NCBI GenBank assembly: GCA_902765735.1
Contig: CACXBB010000001.1
Span: 1 to 64,000, forward strand
DNA: 64,000 nt
Direction of reading: 5' to 3'
From: an uncultured Eubacteriales bacterium
GTDB lineage: Bacteria > Bacillota > Clostridia > Christensenellales > Aristaeellaceae
Of the stretch, positions 28,357 to 36,915 are shown piece after piece. The first letter of the stretch is position 1; the number at the start of each line of letters is the position of its first letter. The notes below the pieces were generated by a model. That model was not told the DNA's origin. It made no database searches and saw only the letters and a program-made list of their open reading frames with translations. A program made the position numbers and the translations under genes.

Positions 28357-28385
28357 TTTACAAACCGCGGCCTTCATGGTATAAT
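28357..28385 (+). promoter_or_regulatory. tRNA-Ala promoter
   Basis: TTTACA (28357-28362) and TATAAT (28380-28385) with a 17-bp spacer, 20 bp upstream of the tRNA 5' end. Confidence 0.8.
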
Positions 28386-28405
28386 CTTCTACGTTGTCAA
28401 GGCGC

Positions 28406-28479
28406 GGGGCATTAGCTCAGTTGGCTAGAGCGCTACACTGGCAGTGTAGAGGTCACGAGTTCGAGTCTCGTATGCTCCA
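28406..28479 (+). tRNA. tRNA-Ala (anticodon GGC)
   Basis: The cloverleaf is clear. The acceptor stem GGGGCAT/ATGCTCC has one G-U pair, the D-arm has AGCTCAGTTGGCTAGAGC, and the anticodon stem CTACA/TGTAG carries loop CTGGCAG with anticodon GGC at 28440-28442. The T-arm contains GAGTTCGAGTCTC. The discriminator is A and the 3' CCA is not encoded. It reads GCC codons, frequent in this GC-rich genome. It has its own promoter and terminator. Confidence 0.96.
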
Positions 28480-28485
28480 CTTGAG

Positions 28486-28510
28486 CCGGATCGGAAGGTC
28501 CGGTTTTTTT
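28486..28510 (+). terminator. tRNA-Ala rho-independent terminator
   Basis: The 7-bp stem CCGGATC/GGTCCGG (one G-U pair) has a GGAA loop and is followed by seven T residues (28504-28510). Confidence 0.9.
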
Positions 28511-28524
28511 GTGCGTTTTTGGGT

Positions 28525-28553
28525 TTGCAAACAGCGGCGATATATGATATAAT
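28525..28553 (+). promoter_or_regulatory. Promoter of the EAL protein gene
   Basis: TTGCAA (28525-28530) and TATAAT (28548-28553) with a 17-bp spacer, about 28 bp before the first ATG. Confidence 0.7.
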
Positions 28554-28580
28554 GGTTAAAATTGGGAGAAGCTTATACGC

Positions 28581-31500
28581 ATGATACGGGATGCGCCCAG
28601 ATTAAATCCGGAAGGCAAGGCAGAGGTCATGAAACGATACGAGTTCACGAAAGATCAACTGACGTTCATCGAGGCGATGCGGCAGCCCTTTGTCGTATGC
28701 CAGCTTATGGATCGGAGAGTCGTGGCCCTCGCCGTATCGGACGGATTTTGCAAGCTGTTTGGCTATCGGGACCGTACGCAGGCGTATGCCGATATGAATC
28801 AGAACATGTACAAGGACGTCCATCCTGACGACGCCGCGCGTTTTACCAGCGCGCTTTTGCAGTTCGTCACCGAGGGCGGCAGGCTCGAGGTGATCTACCG
28901 GACGCGGAAGAAGGACGGCCCCGGATACACGGTGATCCACCTGGTCGGCGAGCACGTGTATACGGAGGACGGCGCGCACCTGGCCCACATCTGGTACACG
29001 GAGGAGGGCGACTACAGCGACAAAACCGGCACGGGGCTCAACAATACCCTGAACAGGGCGCTTCACGAGGGGAGCATCGTCAAGGCCAACCGCTACGACG
29101 CCCTGACCGGGCTGCCGAATATGTCGTATTTCTTTGAGCTGGCGGAGATCGGCCGGCTGACGATGCTTGCGCACGGAGGGCTTCCGGCGCTTCTGTACAT
29201 CGACCTGAGCGGCATGAAGCACTACAACCACAAGTTCGGGTTCGCCGAGGGCGACAAGCTGCTCAAGTCGTTCTCGACGCTTCTGAGCAACATCTTCCAT
29301 ACGGAAAACTGCTGTCATGTCGGCGCCGACCGCTACGCCGCCATCGCCGACGAGAACGACCTCGAGGCGCTGCTCGACCGGCTGTTCAGGGAGTGGCGGC
29401 AGATGAACGTGCGGCAGCACCTGCCCATCTGCGTCGGCGTCTACCCGAACCGGATCGAGGTGGTCCCGGTGGGCACGGCCTATGACCGGGCGAAGATCGC
29501 CTGCGACGCGCTCAAGGGCGCCTACGCCTCGACCTACAAGGTCTACGACAGCGCGCTGAGCGAGGGGATCGCCAAGCATCAGTACGTGCTTGAGAACTTT
29601 GACCGCGCGCTTGCCGAGAACTGGATACAGGTCTACTACCAGCCCATCATGCGGGCCATCAACGGCAAGGTCTGCGACGAGGAGGCCCTGGCGCGATGGA
29701 TCGACCCGGTCAAGGGCTTCCTGTCCCCGGCCGACTTCATACACTATCTCGAGGACGCCGGCCTGATCTACAAGCTGGACCTGTATGTGCTGGAGAGGGT
29801 GCTGAAGGACATCCACATCAAGGAGGCCGAGGGCTTTTACATCGTGCCGCACTCCGTCAACCTGTCCCGCTCCGACTTCGACGCCTGCGACATGGTGGAG
29901 GAGATCCGGCGGCGCGTGGACGCGGCGGGCGTTGCCCGGGACCGGATCAGCATCGAGATCACGGAGAGCGTCATCGGCAGCGACTTTGAGTTCATGAAGG
30001 CGCAGGTCGAGCGCTTCCAGGCGCTGGGCTTCCCGGTGTGGATGGACGACTTCGGCAGCGGGTATTCGTCGCTGGACGTATTGCAGAGCATCAAGTTCAA
30101 CCTGCTGAAATTCGACATGGGCTTCATGCGCAGGCTGGACGAGTCCGACGGCAGGATCATACTGACCGAGCTGATGAAGATGGCCTCGGCGCTGGGCGTG
30201 GACACGATCTGCGAGGGCGTGGAGACGGAGGATCAGGTGCACTTCCTCCAGGAGATCGGCTGCTCCAAAATGCAGGGGTTCTATTTCAGCAAGCCCAATC
30301 CCATCGACTACGCCCTCGAGTACCACCGGGCGCACAGGCTGACCGGCTACGAAAACCCCGGGGAATCCGCCTACTACGAGTCGATCTGCGGCCTGAACCT
30401 CTACGATATCAACGTCATCGCCCGGGAGGAGAAGGGCTCCCTGCAGAACACCTACACCACGCTGCCCATGGGCATCATCGAGGTCAAGGGCGACAGCACG
30501 CGCTTCGTGCGTACCAACCAGTCCTACCGCGACTTCTTCCGGCGCTTCTTCGGGATGGACCTTTCGGGCCTGGGATCGGAGTTCGTCAAGTACGACGCCG
30601 CCTTCATGCACAATGTGGTCAGGACCTGCTGTGAGCAGGGCATCCGCACCTTCTATGACGAGAAGATGCCGGACGGCTCCATCGTGCACTCCTTCGCGCG
30701 GCGCATCGGCGTCAATCCGGTAACCGGGACCATCGCCGTCGCCGTGGCCGTGCTGTCCATCCGGGAGCCCAAAGAGAAGCTGCTGGTCGAGCAGATCCTC
30801 ACCGTGATCGAGCAGTTCGGCGAGCACATGCCCGGCGGGTTCTTCATCTACAAGGCGGACGCGAACGAGGAGCTGCTCTACGCCAACAAGGCCGTCTGCG
30901 ATATCTTCGGCTGCGACAGCCTGGAGGAGTTCAAGGCGCTGACCGGCTTCACCTTCCGGGGCATGGTCCATCCCGACGACTACGACAGGATCACCGCCTC
31001 GATCATGGATCAGGTCGAGGGGAGCCAGGCCGACCTCGACTTCGTGGAATACCGGATCATCCGCAAGGACGGCCAGACCCGCTGGATCGACGATTACGGC
31101 CACTTTGTCGAATACGACGACCAGACCAGCCTGTACTACGTGTTCATCTCCGACATCACCGACAAGTACGAGCAGGCGGAGTCCGACAGGGCCCTGCGCG
31201 CCGCCGTCATCGAGGCGCTGACCAAGCCCTACGACTCGGTCTGGCTCATCACCGACGTGGAGACGGAGAAGTTCGAGCTGTTCCGGATCGACCCGGAGAT
31301 GGAGCACCTCATGCCGGCCAACGTCGCCGTGATGATCGAGAAGTTCTCCCAGGCCTTCGCCTTCTATTCGAAGCTGGTGCTGGAGGAGGACCGGCAGCGC
31401 TTCCTGGAGGGCGTCGCGCCGGAGAGCATCGTCAAAAACATCGAGAACCGGCTGAGCTACTCCGTGCCCTTCCGCAGGGTCTTTGACGATGGGATTCGCT

Positions 31501-32024
31501 ACTACCGGGTGGTGTTCGCCAAGCTCGATCTGCCCGGCGGCAAGACCGGCATCGTGTGCGGCTTTAAGAATGTCGATGAGGAGGCGCGCAGGGATCGGGA
31601 GATCCAGCATTCCCTCGACCAGCGCGCCGCCGTCATCGAGGCCCTCACCCGCGCCTACGACTCGGTGTGGCTCATCACCGATATGGAGACCCAGCGGTTT
31701 GAGCTCTACCGTGTGGACGAAAAGATGGCCCACCTCATGCCCGCCCAGGCCGCCGCGAAGATCACCCGCTTCACGGATGCCTTCGCCTTCTATTCGAAGC
31801 TGGTGCTGGAGGAGGACCGGCAGCGCTTCCTGGAGAGCATTGCCCCCGAGAACATCATCCAAAATACCCGGAATAAACTCATCTACTCCGTGCCCTTCCG
31901 CCGCGTGTTCGAGGATGGGATACGCCACTATCGCGTGGAGTTCACCCGTATGGAGCTGGATAACGGCGAGGTCAATATCGTGACCGGGTTTAAGGATGTG
32001 GACGATGAGGTGCGCCCGATGTGA
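28581..32024 (+). CDS. PAS-degenerate GGDEF-EAL-PAS protein with two C-terminal repeats
   Basis: A soluble multidomain protein (1147 aa from 28581; ATG 28629 is also possible). An N-terminal PAS domain precedes a GGDEF domain whose signature is degraded to VGADRYA near residue 249, so it is probably an allosteric or inactive domain. The EAL domain (about 340-590) keeps the phosphodiesterase motifs: DEEALARW near 368, NLSRSDF, EITES, DDFGSGYSSLDVL near 488, EGVET near 544 and QGFYFSKP. After it come an unassigned segment, a PAS domain (about 735-870) and two similar units of about 135 aa (about 874-1010 and 1015-1147) sharing FAFYSKLVLEEDRQRFLE and YSVPFRRVF. Expected activity is cyclic-di-GMP hydrolysis. 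Confidence 0.88.
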   Translation: MIRDAPRLNPEGKAEVMKRYEFTKDQLTFIEAMRQPFVVCQLMDRRVVALAVSDGFCKLFGYRDRTQAYADMNQNMYKDVHPDDAARFTSALLQFVTEGGRLEVIYRTRKKDGPGYTVIHLVGEHVYTEDGAHLAHIWYTEEGDYSDKTGTGLNNTLNRALHEGSIVKANRYDALTGLPNMSYFFELAEIGRLTMLAHGGLPALLYIDLSGMKHYNHKFGFAEGDKLLKSFSTLLSNIFHTENCCHVGADRYAAIADENDLEALLDRLFREWRQMNVRQHLPICVGVYPNRIEVVPVGTAYDRAKIACDALKGAYASTYKVYDSALSEGIAKHQYVLENFDRALAENWIQVYYQPIMRAINGKVCDEEALARWIDPVKGFLSPADFIHYLEDAGLIYKLDLYVLERVLKDIHIKEAEGFYIVPHSVNLSRSDFDACDMVEEIRRRVDAAGVARDRISIEITESVIGSDFEFMKAQVERFQALGFPVWMDDFGSGYSSLDVLQSIKFNLLKFDMGFMRRLDESDGRIILTELMKMASALGVDTICEGVETEDQVHFLQEIGCSKMQGFYFSKPNPIDYALEYHRAHRLTGYENPGESAYYESICGLNLYDINVIAREEKGSLQNTYTTLPMGIIEVKGDSTRFVRTNQSYRDFFRRFFGMDLSGLGSEFVKYDAAFMHNVVRTCCEQGIRTFYDEKMPDGSIVHSFARRIGVNPVTGTIAVAVAVLSIREPKEKLLVEQILTVIEQFGEHMPGGFFIYKADANEELLYANKAVCDIFGCDSLEEFKALTGFTFRGMVHPDDYDRITASIMDQVEGSQADLDFVEYRIIRKDGQTRWIDDYGHFVEYDDQTSLYYVFISDITDKYEQAESDRALRAAVIEALTKPYDSVWLITDVETEKFELFRIDPEMEHLMPANVAVMIEKFSQAFAFYSKLVLEEDRQRFLEGVAPESIVKNIENRLSYSVPFRRVFDDGIRYYRVVFAKLDLPGGKTGIVCGFKNVDEEARRDREIQHSLDQRAAVIEALTRAYDSVWLITDMETQRFELYRVDEKMAHLMPAQAAAKITRFTDAFAFYSKLVLEEDRQRFLESIAPENIIQNTRNKLIYSVPFRRVFEDGIRHYRVEFTRMELDNGEVNIVTGFKDVDDEVRPM

Positions 32025-32079
32025 CGCCCTCGCCGCCTGTCGGGGCGAACAGCTGCGCCGCGACATAAGGAAGCAAACG

Positions 32080-32110
32080 AAAAGGGAGCAATCCCATCGG
32101 AATCACTCCC
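32080..32110 (-). terminator. Minus-strand terminator downstream of the rubrerythrin remnant
   Basis: Read on the minus strand, GGGAGTGATTCC pairs with GGGATTGCTCCC through nine Watson-Crick and three G-U pairs around a GAT loop, then TTTTCG follows. On the plus strand the same positions would be C-A mismatches, so the element serves the rubrerythrin-direction transcript. Confidence 0.7.
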
Positions 32111-32134
32111 CGGAAAGCCTTGCTATGTGGGATT

Positions 32135-32200
32135 TTACTTCCCGAAATACCTCTCCAGCAATCCCTTGAACGCCTTGCCGTGCCTGGCTTCGTCCCAGAC
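32135..32200 (-). pseudogene. Duplicated 3' end of the rubrerythrin gene
   Basis: Reading on the minus strand, about 20 codons encode [19 protein letters not shown] and a stop. This is nearly identical to the C-terminus of the intact rubrerythrin ([19 protein letters not shown]) 240 bp away. Nothing resembling the rest of the gene precedes it; the 49-codon membrane gene lies between the two copies. The native terminator seems to follow this remnant, suggesting it is the original gene end left after an insertion that supplied a new end. Confidence 0.8.
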
Positions 32201-32207
32201 AATTCAA

Positions 32208-32357
32208 TTATGCGTGCCAAAAATGGTTGGGGCTGAATGTGTAGTATATGAGGAAAGGAATGCCAATCCCGAAACAGGATAGTAGCAACCAGAGTATCAA
32301 ACTATGCCCTTTTTGCATACGAACATAGTTAGCTCCATCATGCGACGTTCTTGCCAT
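32208..32357 (-). CDS. Small hypothetical membrane protein (49 aa)
   Basis: The frame MARTSHDGANYVRMQKGHS, one hydrophobic helix (LILWLLLSCFGIGIPFLIYY), then FSPNHFWHA and stop. AAAGGAGG lies at ideal distance upstream of the ATG, just after the rubrerythrin stop. The KGHS-helix-YY-S-NH-WH pattern recalls tiny membrane proteins I associate with actinobacterial and clostridial phages; this recollection is not proof. Base composition is clearly more AT-rich than the neighbours. It lies between two copies of the rubrerythrin 3' end. Confidence 0.7.
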   Translation of the reverse strand: MARTSHDGANYVRMQKGHSLILWLLLSCFGIGIPFLIYYTFSPNHFWHA

Positions 32358-32372
32358 ATGTATCTTCCTCCT

Positions 32373-32918
32373 TTACTTCCCGAAATACCTCTTCAGCAGC
32401 CCCGCAAACGCCTTGCCGTGCCTGGCTTCGTCGCGGGCCATCTCGTGGACGGTATCGTGGATGGCGTCGAGGTTCAGGGCCTTGGCTCGCTTGGCGAGGT
32501 CGGTCTTACCGGCGGTGGCGCCGTTCTCGGCCTCCACGCGCATCTTGAGGTTCTTCTCGGTGGAGTCGGTCAGCACCTCGCCCAGCAGCTCGGCGAACTT
32601 GGCGGCGTGCTCGGCCTCTTCGAACGCGGCGGTCTTCCAGTACTCGCCGATCTCGGGATAGCCCTCGCGATAGGCGACGCGGCTCATGGCCAGGTACATG
32701 CCCACCTCGGAGCACTCGCCGTTGAAGTTGGCGCGCAGGTCAGCGATGATGTCCTCGGGAGCGCCCTGCGCCACGCCGACGACGTGCTCAGCCGCCCAGG
32801 ACATCTCCGCGGACTGCTCGATGAACTTGGAGGCCGGCGCCTTGCAGACGGGGCAGAATTCGGGGGCCGCTTCGCCCTCGTACACATAGCCGCACACGGA
32901 ACAGACAAACTTCTTCAT
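32373..32918 (-). CDS. rbr: Reverse rubrerythrin
   Basis: Rubrerythrins reduce hydrogen peroxide with electrons from rubredoxin or NAD(P)H in anaerobes. In this 181-aa protein the rubredoxin-like iron site (Cys6-Cys9 and Cys22-Cys25) is N-terminal and the di-iron four-helix domain follows, the order of the reverse rubrerythrin group. Di-iron ligands are visible in [26 protein letters not shown] and [19 protein letters not shown] precedes the ATG and a consensus promoter lies upstream. The 3' end is duplicated downstream. Together with the MBL-rubredoxin gene it forms an oxidative-stress neighbourhood. Confidence 0.95.
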   Translation of the reverse strand: MKKFVCSVCGYVYEGEAAPEFCPVCKAPASKFIEQSAEMSWAAEHVVGVAQGAPEDIIADLRANFNGECSEVGMYLAMSRVAYREGYPEIGEYWKTAAFEEAEHAAKFAELLGEVLTDSTEKNLKMRVEAENGATAGKTDLAKRAKALNLDAIHDTVHEMARDEARHGKAFAGLLKRYFGK

Positions 32919-32966
32919 GGGGATTACCTCCTCTTATTGATTCGATAGGATAATGATCCTGTCACT

Positions 32967-32995
32967 ATTATATAACAAAAATCCTGTTTTGTGAA
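32967..32995 (-). promoter_or_regulatory. Rubrerythrin promoter
   Basis: On the minus strand TTCACA (complement of 32990-32995) and TATAAT (complement of 32967-32972) are 17 bp apart, about 50 bp from the start codon. AGGAT/ATCCT symmetry downstream of the -10 box might be an operator, but no known consensus is matched. Confidence 0.7.
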
Positions 32996-33014
32996 TCACC
33001 CCGCACAAATTTAT

Positions 33015-33043
33015 TTGCTTATAGTTGCCGCGTGTGCTATAAT
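33015..33043 (+). promoter_or_regulatory. nudC promoter
   Basis: TTGCTT (33015-33020) and TATAAT (33038-33043), 17-bp spacer, about 32 bp before the start codon. Confidence 0.65.
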
Positions 33044-33074
33044 CAATTCAACGACGACGGGGGAGGGGCCATCC

Positions 33075-33911
33075 ATGATCCAGGACATCCATCCGCACAA
33101 GCTGCACAACGAATTCATACCGGACCGGCCGCTGGACGCAGACGGGCTGCTTTTTGTGTTCCGCGGGCCGGAGGTGCTCTGCCGCGTGGCGGAGGACGCC
33201 GTGATATTGCCTCGAGTGCGGGAGATTGGCGGACTGTCGGCGTACCGCTTCCTGTTCACGCTGGACGAGACGCCCTGCTTCTGGGGCATGGACGACATGG
33301 ACGCCGCCCCGGAGAGCTGGGCGTTTGTGCCGGTTCGCGGCCTGCGCAACCGGGCCACGGGGCCGCGGGAGCTGATCTTCTCCGCGTGGACGGCCTTCCA
33401 ATTGGTCAACTGGTATCGGGACAACCGCTTCTGCGGGCGCTGCGGCGTCGAGACCCGGCCCGCGGAGGACGAGCGCGCCATGCTCTGCCCGAACTGCGGC
33501 CGGCGCATCTATCCGCGGATCATCCCGGCGGTGATCGTGGGGGTGACGAACGGCGAAGAGATCCTCATGACCAAGAACAAGGGGCGCGACATTCCCTTCT
33601 ACGCCCTGATCGCGGGGTTCACCGAGATCGGCGAGACGCTGGAGGAGTGCGTGGCGCGGGAGGTCATGGAGGAGGCCGGGCTGAGGGTCAAGAACATCAG
33701 GTACTACAAGAGCCAGCCCTGGGCCATCGTGGACGACCTGCTGGCGGGCTTCTACTGCGATGTGGACGGCTCCACCGAGATCCACATGGACGCCCACGAG
33801 CTCAAGGAGGCCGTGTGGACGCACCGGGAGGACGTGGTCGGCCAACCCAACGATTTCAGCCTCACCAATGAGATGATGATGGTGTTCAAGGCGGGGAAGG
33901 AGCCGAGGTGA
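33075..33911 (+). CDS. nudC: NADH pyrophosphatase / RNA-decapping Nudix hydrolase NudC
   Basis: NudC hydrolyses NAD(H) and removes NAD caps from RNA. From ATG 33075 (GGGAGGGG upstream) the product is 278 aa. A zinc ribbon with four Cys (FCGRCG and LCPNCG, about residues 121-143) precedes the Nudix box GFTEIGETLEECVAREVMEEAGL (about 178-200). SQPWAIVDDLLAGFY contains the SQPW motif that marks the NADH-pyrophosphatase group. The N-terminal domain is the variable NUDIX-like part. It is convergent with pgi and separated from it by a strong shared hairpin. Confidence 0.92.
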   Translation: MIQDIHPHKLHNEFIPDRPLDADGLLFVFRGPEVLCRVAEDAVILPRVREIGGLSAYRFLFTLDETPCFWGMDDMDAAPESWAFVPVRGLRNRATGPRELIFSAWTAFQLVNWYRDNRFCGRCGVETRPAEDERAMLCPNCGRRIYPRIIPAVIVGVTNGEEILMTKNKGRDIPFYALIAGFTEIGETLEECVAREVMEEAGLRVKNIRYYKSQPWAIVDDLLAGFYCDVDGSTEIHMDAHELKEAVWTHREDVVGQPNDFSLTNEMMMVFKAGKEPR

Positions 33912-33916
33912 CCCTC

Positions 33917-33964
33917 CATATGAAAAAGGACCTTCGCGTTCGGGCGAAGGTCCTTTTTCATATG
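33917..33964. terminator. Bidirectional terminator between nudC and pgi
   Basis: A perfect 21-bp stem (33917-33937 with 33944-33964) with a 6-nt loop has an A-run on the left arm and a T-run on the right (core AAAAAGGACCTTCGC), so it can end transcripts from both sides. Confidence 0.9.
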
Positions 33965-33969
33965 TTCTT

Positions 33970-35553
33970 TCAGATCCCCAGCAGGTCGCTGTAAGCCTTC
34001 AGCGCGCCGTCGGTATCGTGGGCGAGCACGCGCTTGGCGAGCACCTTGCCCAGCTGCACGCCCTCCTGGTCGAAGCTGTTGACGTTCCAGCAGAAGCCCT
34101 GGAACATCACCTTGTTCTCGAAGTGAGCCAGCAGCGCGCCCAGGGCCTCGGGGGTGAGCTGCTCGCCGACGATGATGCTGGAGGGCCGTCCGCCGGCGAA
34201 GGCCTTGTTGGGGTTGTCGTCCTTCTTGCCGCAGGCGAAGGCCATGATCTGGGCGGCCACATTGGCGCACAGCTTCTGCTGGCTGGTGCTGCCCTGGATG
34301 ACCACGTCCATGCCGGCCTGGTTCTTCTTAAAGCCCACGAACTGCAGCGGCACGATGTCGGTGCCCTGGTGCAGAAGCTGGTAGAAGGAGTGCTGGCCGT
34401 TGGTGCCGGGCTCGCCGAAGATCACCGGGCCGGTGGCGTAGTCCACGGGTTCGCCGAAGCGGTTGACGGACTTGCCGTTGGACTCCATGTCGAGCTGCTG
34501 CAGGTGCGCCGGGAAGCGGCTCAACGCCTGGGAGTAGGGCAGCACGGCGGTGGCGGGGTAGCCCAGCACGTTGCGCTCGTACACGCCGATCAGCGCGTCG
34601 AGCATGGCGGGGTTTTTGAGGAGGTCGGGGTTCTTGGCGGTCTCGTCGGCGGCGTGCGCGCCGTTCAGGAAGCGCTCGAACACCTCGGGACCGAAGGCCA
34701 GCGACAGCACCACGCCGCCCACGCAGGAGGTGGAGGAGTAGCGACCGCCGATGTAGTCGTCCATGAAGAAGGCGGCCAGGTAGTCGGAGGACTTCGCCAG
34801 CGGCGAGGTCTCGCTGGTGACGGCCACCATGTGCTTCGAGGGGTCGAGCCCCGCGTTCTTGAGGGCGTCCTTCACGAAGGACTCGTTGGTCAGGGTCTCC
34901 AGCGTGGTGCCGGACTTGGACACCAGCACGAACAGCGCCCGGGACACGTCGATGCACTTGAGCACCGCCGCGGCGTCGTCGGGGTCCACGTTGCTGATGA
35001 ATTTCGCTTCCATCTTAAAGGCGTCGTTCTGCCTGGCCCACTGCTCCAGCGCCAGGTACATGGCCCGGGGGCCCAGGTCGCTGCCGCCGATGCCGATCTG
35101 CACCACGGTGGTGAACTTCTCGCCCTTCGCGTTGGTGATCTCCCCGGCGTGGACCCGCCTGGCGAAGGCCGCGGCCTTCATCTGCTGGGAGACGTAGAAG
35201 TCCCGCTTGTTCACGCCGTCGGCCACCACGTCGTCGCCGAGCTGGCCGCGGGTGAGCTGGTGCAGCACCAGCCGCTTCTCGCCAGTGTTGATGACCTCGC
35301 CGTTGTACAGCGCGGCGAACTTGTCGGTGAGCTGGGCCTCGTCGGCCAGCGCCTTCAGGGCGTCGAGCACCTCGCCGTCCACGCTCCGGGCGGCGTAGTT
35401 GAACTGAAGGCCGCCCGCCATGGGCGCGGCATACTGCGCCACGCGCTGCGCGCCGTTTTCGCCGGCCATCGCCTCCGCCAGGTTCACGCGGCCCTTCAGC
35501 CCCTTCAGCTTGCCGTATGCGGACAGGGTATCCAGATTCTTCCAGGAAATCAT
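33970..35553 (-). CDS. pgi: Glucose-6-phosphate isomerase
   Basis: Pgi interconverts glucose 6-phosphate and fructose 6-phosphate in glycolysis. The 527-aa product has the sugar-phosphate motif VQIGIGGSDLGPRAMYLAL, VSKSGTTLETL, the GGRYSSTS segment and a Glu/His-rich active-site region (FGEPGTNGQHSFYQLLHQG) near residue 385. The length lies between the short Bacillus and long E. coli forms. A promoter with TATAAT lies upstream and a shared hairpin ends it. It is transcribed divergently from the liv operon. Confidence 0.96.
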   Translation of the reverse strand: MISWKNLDTLSAYGKLKGLKGRVNLAEAMAGENGAQRVAQYAAPMAGGLQFNYAARSVDGEVLDALKALADEAQLTDKFAALYNGEVINTGEKRLVLHQLTRGQLGDDVVADGVNKRDFYVSQQMKAAAFARRVHAGEITNAKGEKFTTVVQIGIGGSDLGPRAMYLALEQWARQNDAFKMEAKFISNVDPDDAAAVLKCIDVSRALFVLVSKSGTTLETLTNESFVKDALKNAGLDPSKHMVAVTSETSPLAKSSDYLAAFFMDDYIGGRYSSTSCVGGVVLSLAFGPEVFERFLNGAHAADETAKNPDLLKNPAMLDALIGVYERNVLGYPATAVLPYSQALSRFPAHLQQLDMESNGKSVNRFGEPVDYATGPVIFGEPGTNGQHSFYQLLHQGTDIVPLQFVGFKKNQAGMDVVIQGSTSQQKLCANVAAQIMAFACGKKDDNPNKAFAGGRPSSIIVGEQLTPEALGALLAHFENKVMFQGFCWNVNSFDQEGVQLGKVLAKRVLAHDTDGALKAYSDLLGI

Positions 35554-35588
35554 ATTGAATCATCCTTTCGCGGTTTCTTGATGTCACC

Positions 35589-35618
35589 ATTATACCAAAG
35601 CGGCGGGGGATTTGTCCA
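35589..35618 (-). promoter_or_regulatory. pgi promoter
   Basis: On the minus strand TGGACA (complement of 35613-35618) and TATAAT (complement of 35589-35594) are 18 bp apart, about 36 bp upstream of the start codon. Confidence 0.6.
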
Positions 35619-35664
35619 GTCCATGAAATAACCAAAAATACGCGAAAATGCACGCTTGCCGCGC

Positions 35665-35693
35665 TTGACAACAATATGATGTAAAGGTATATT
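35665..35693 (+). promoter_or_regulatory. liv operon promoter
   Basis: TTGACA (35665-35670) and TATATT (35688-35693), 17-bp spacer, about 70 bp upstream of livJ. Confidence 0.75.
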
Positions 35694-35764
35694 AACGATT
35701 AACGATACGTGTATGCCTGTTTATGTATGCCGTAGCGTGAATCTTAGTTGGGAGGAATCCGAAT

Positions 35765-36901
35765 ATGAAGTTCACCAAGGCTCTCGCTGCAATGATCCTC
35801 GCCATCGTGATGGTCGTGGGTCTGGCCTCTGCCGCCATGGCCGAGGATACGCTGAAGATCGGCGTCATCGGCCCCTTCACCGGCGCCGCCGCCATCTACG
35901 GCAACGCCTGCAAGTACGGCGCGCAGGTCGCCGCCGAGCAGATCAACGCCCAGGGCGGCGTTCAGATCGAGCTGCTCAACGAGGACGACGAGCACGATCC
36001 CGAGAAGTCCCTCAACGCCTATAACAACGTGCTTGACAACGGCGCTCAGATGATCGCCGGCACCACCACCACCACTCCCTGCATCGCCGTGGGCGCCCAG
36101 GCCAACGAGGATCGCGTGTTCATGCTGACCCCCTCCGCCTCCTCCCCCGACGTGACCGCGAACAAGGACAACGTGTTCCAGGTGTGCTTCACCGATCCCG
36201 CCCAGGGCACCGCCTCCGCGCAGTACATCAAGGAGCATGAGCTGGCCACCAAGATCGCCATCATCTACAACAACGCCGACGCCTACTCCACCGGCATCTA
36301 TCAGACCTTCGTGGACGAAGCGCCCGCGCTGGGCCTGGAGATCGTCTCCACCACCACCTTCACCGACGAGACCACCGACTTCTCCGTGCAGGTTTCCGAT
36401 GCGAAGGACGCCGGCGCCGACCTGGTGTTCCTGCCCATCTACTACACCCCCGCTTCCATGATCCTGCAGACCGCCAAGACCATGGACTACGCGCCCGTGT
36501 TCTTCGGCGTGGACGGCATGGACGGCATCCTGACCATGGAGGGCTTCGACGCCTCCCTGGCCGAGGGCGTGTTCATGCTGACCCCCTTCTCCGCCGATGC
36601 CGGGGACGAGGCTACCAAGGCCTTCGTTGCCCGCTATCAGGAGATCACCGGCGAAATCCCGAACCAGTTCGCCGCCGACGCCTATGACGCCGTCAACGCG
36701 CTCTACACCGCCAGCCTGAACGCCGGCATCACCGGCGATACCTCCGCCGAGGACGCCTGCGAGCTGCTGATCGAGCAGTTCAAGACCCTCCAGGTGGATG
36801 GCCTGACCGGCAGCATGACCTGGGACGAGACCGGCGCCGTGACCAAGACCCCCACCGCCGTCATCATCAAGGATGGCGCCTACGTGGGCTTCAACGGCTG
36901 A
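35765..36901 (+). CDS. livJ: Branched-chain amino-acid-type ABC substrate-binding protein
   Basis: The extracytoplasmic receptor of a HAAT-family importer for Leu/Ile/Val or related amino acids. The 378-aa product has a signal peptide ending SAAMA before ED at residue 27, then the Peripla_BP_6 fold: LKIGVIGPFTGAAAIYGN, the ligand-contact loop GTTTTTPCIAV, and DAYSTGIYQTFVDEA. There is no lipobox Cys after the signal segment, so it would be released rather than lipid-anchored, unusual for a Gram-positive importer. It heads livJHMGF; the 306-bp gap to livH contains a hairpin and a repeat that may lower downstream expression. Confidence 0.93.
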   Translation: MKFTKALAAMILAIVMVVGLASAAMAEDTLKIGVIGPFTGAAAIYGNACKYGAQVAAEQINAQGGVQIELLNEDDEHDPEKSLNAYNNVLDNGAQMIAGTTTTTPCIAVGAQANEDRVFMLTPSASSPDVTANKDNVFQVCFTDPAQGTASAQYIKEHELATKIAIIYNNADAYSTGIYQTFVDEAPALGLEIVSTTTFTDETTDFSVQVSDAKDAGADLVFLPIYYTPASMILQTAKTMDYAPVFFGVDGMDGILTMEGFDASLAEGVFMLTPFSADAGDEATKAFVARYQEITGEIPNQFAADAYDAVNALYTASLNAGITGDTSAEDACELLIEQFKTLQVDGLTGSMTWDETGAVTKTPTAVIIKDGAYVGFNG

Positions 36902-36915
36902 TCGATTTCGCGTTT

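Noticed and set aside
29300-29345. Active diguanylate cyclase domain in the EAL protein
   Set aside because: The GGDEF signature is replaced by VGADRYA, so catalytic activity is unlikely even though the fold is recognisable.
32941-32990. PerR/Fur box at the rubrerythrin promoter
   Set aside because: Some AT-rich symmetry is visible but it does not match the TTATAAT-N-ATTATAA pattern well enough.
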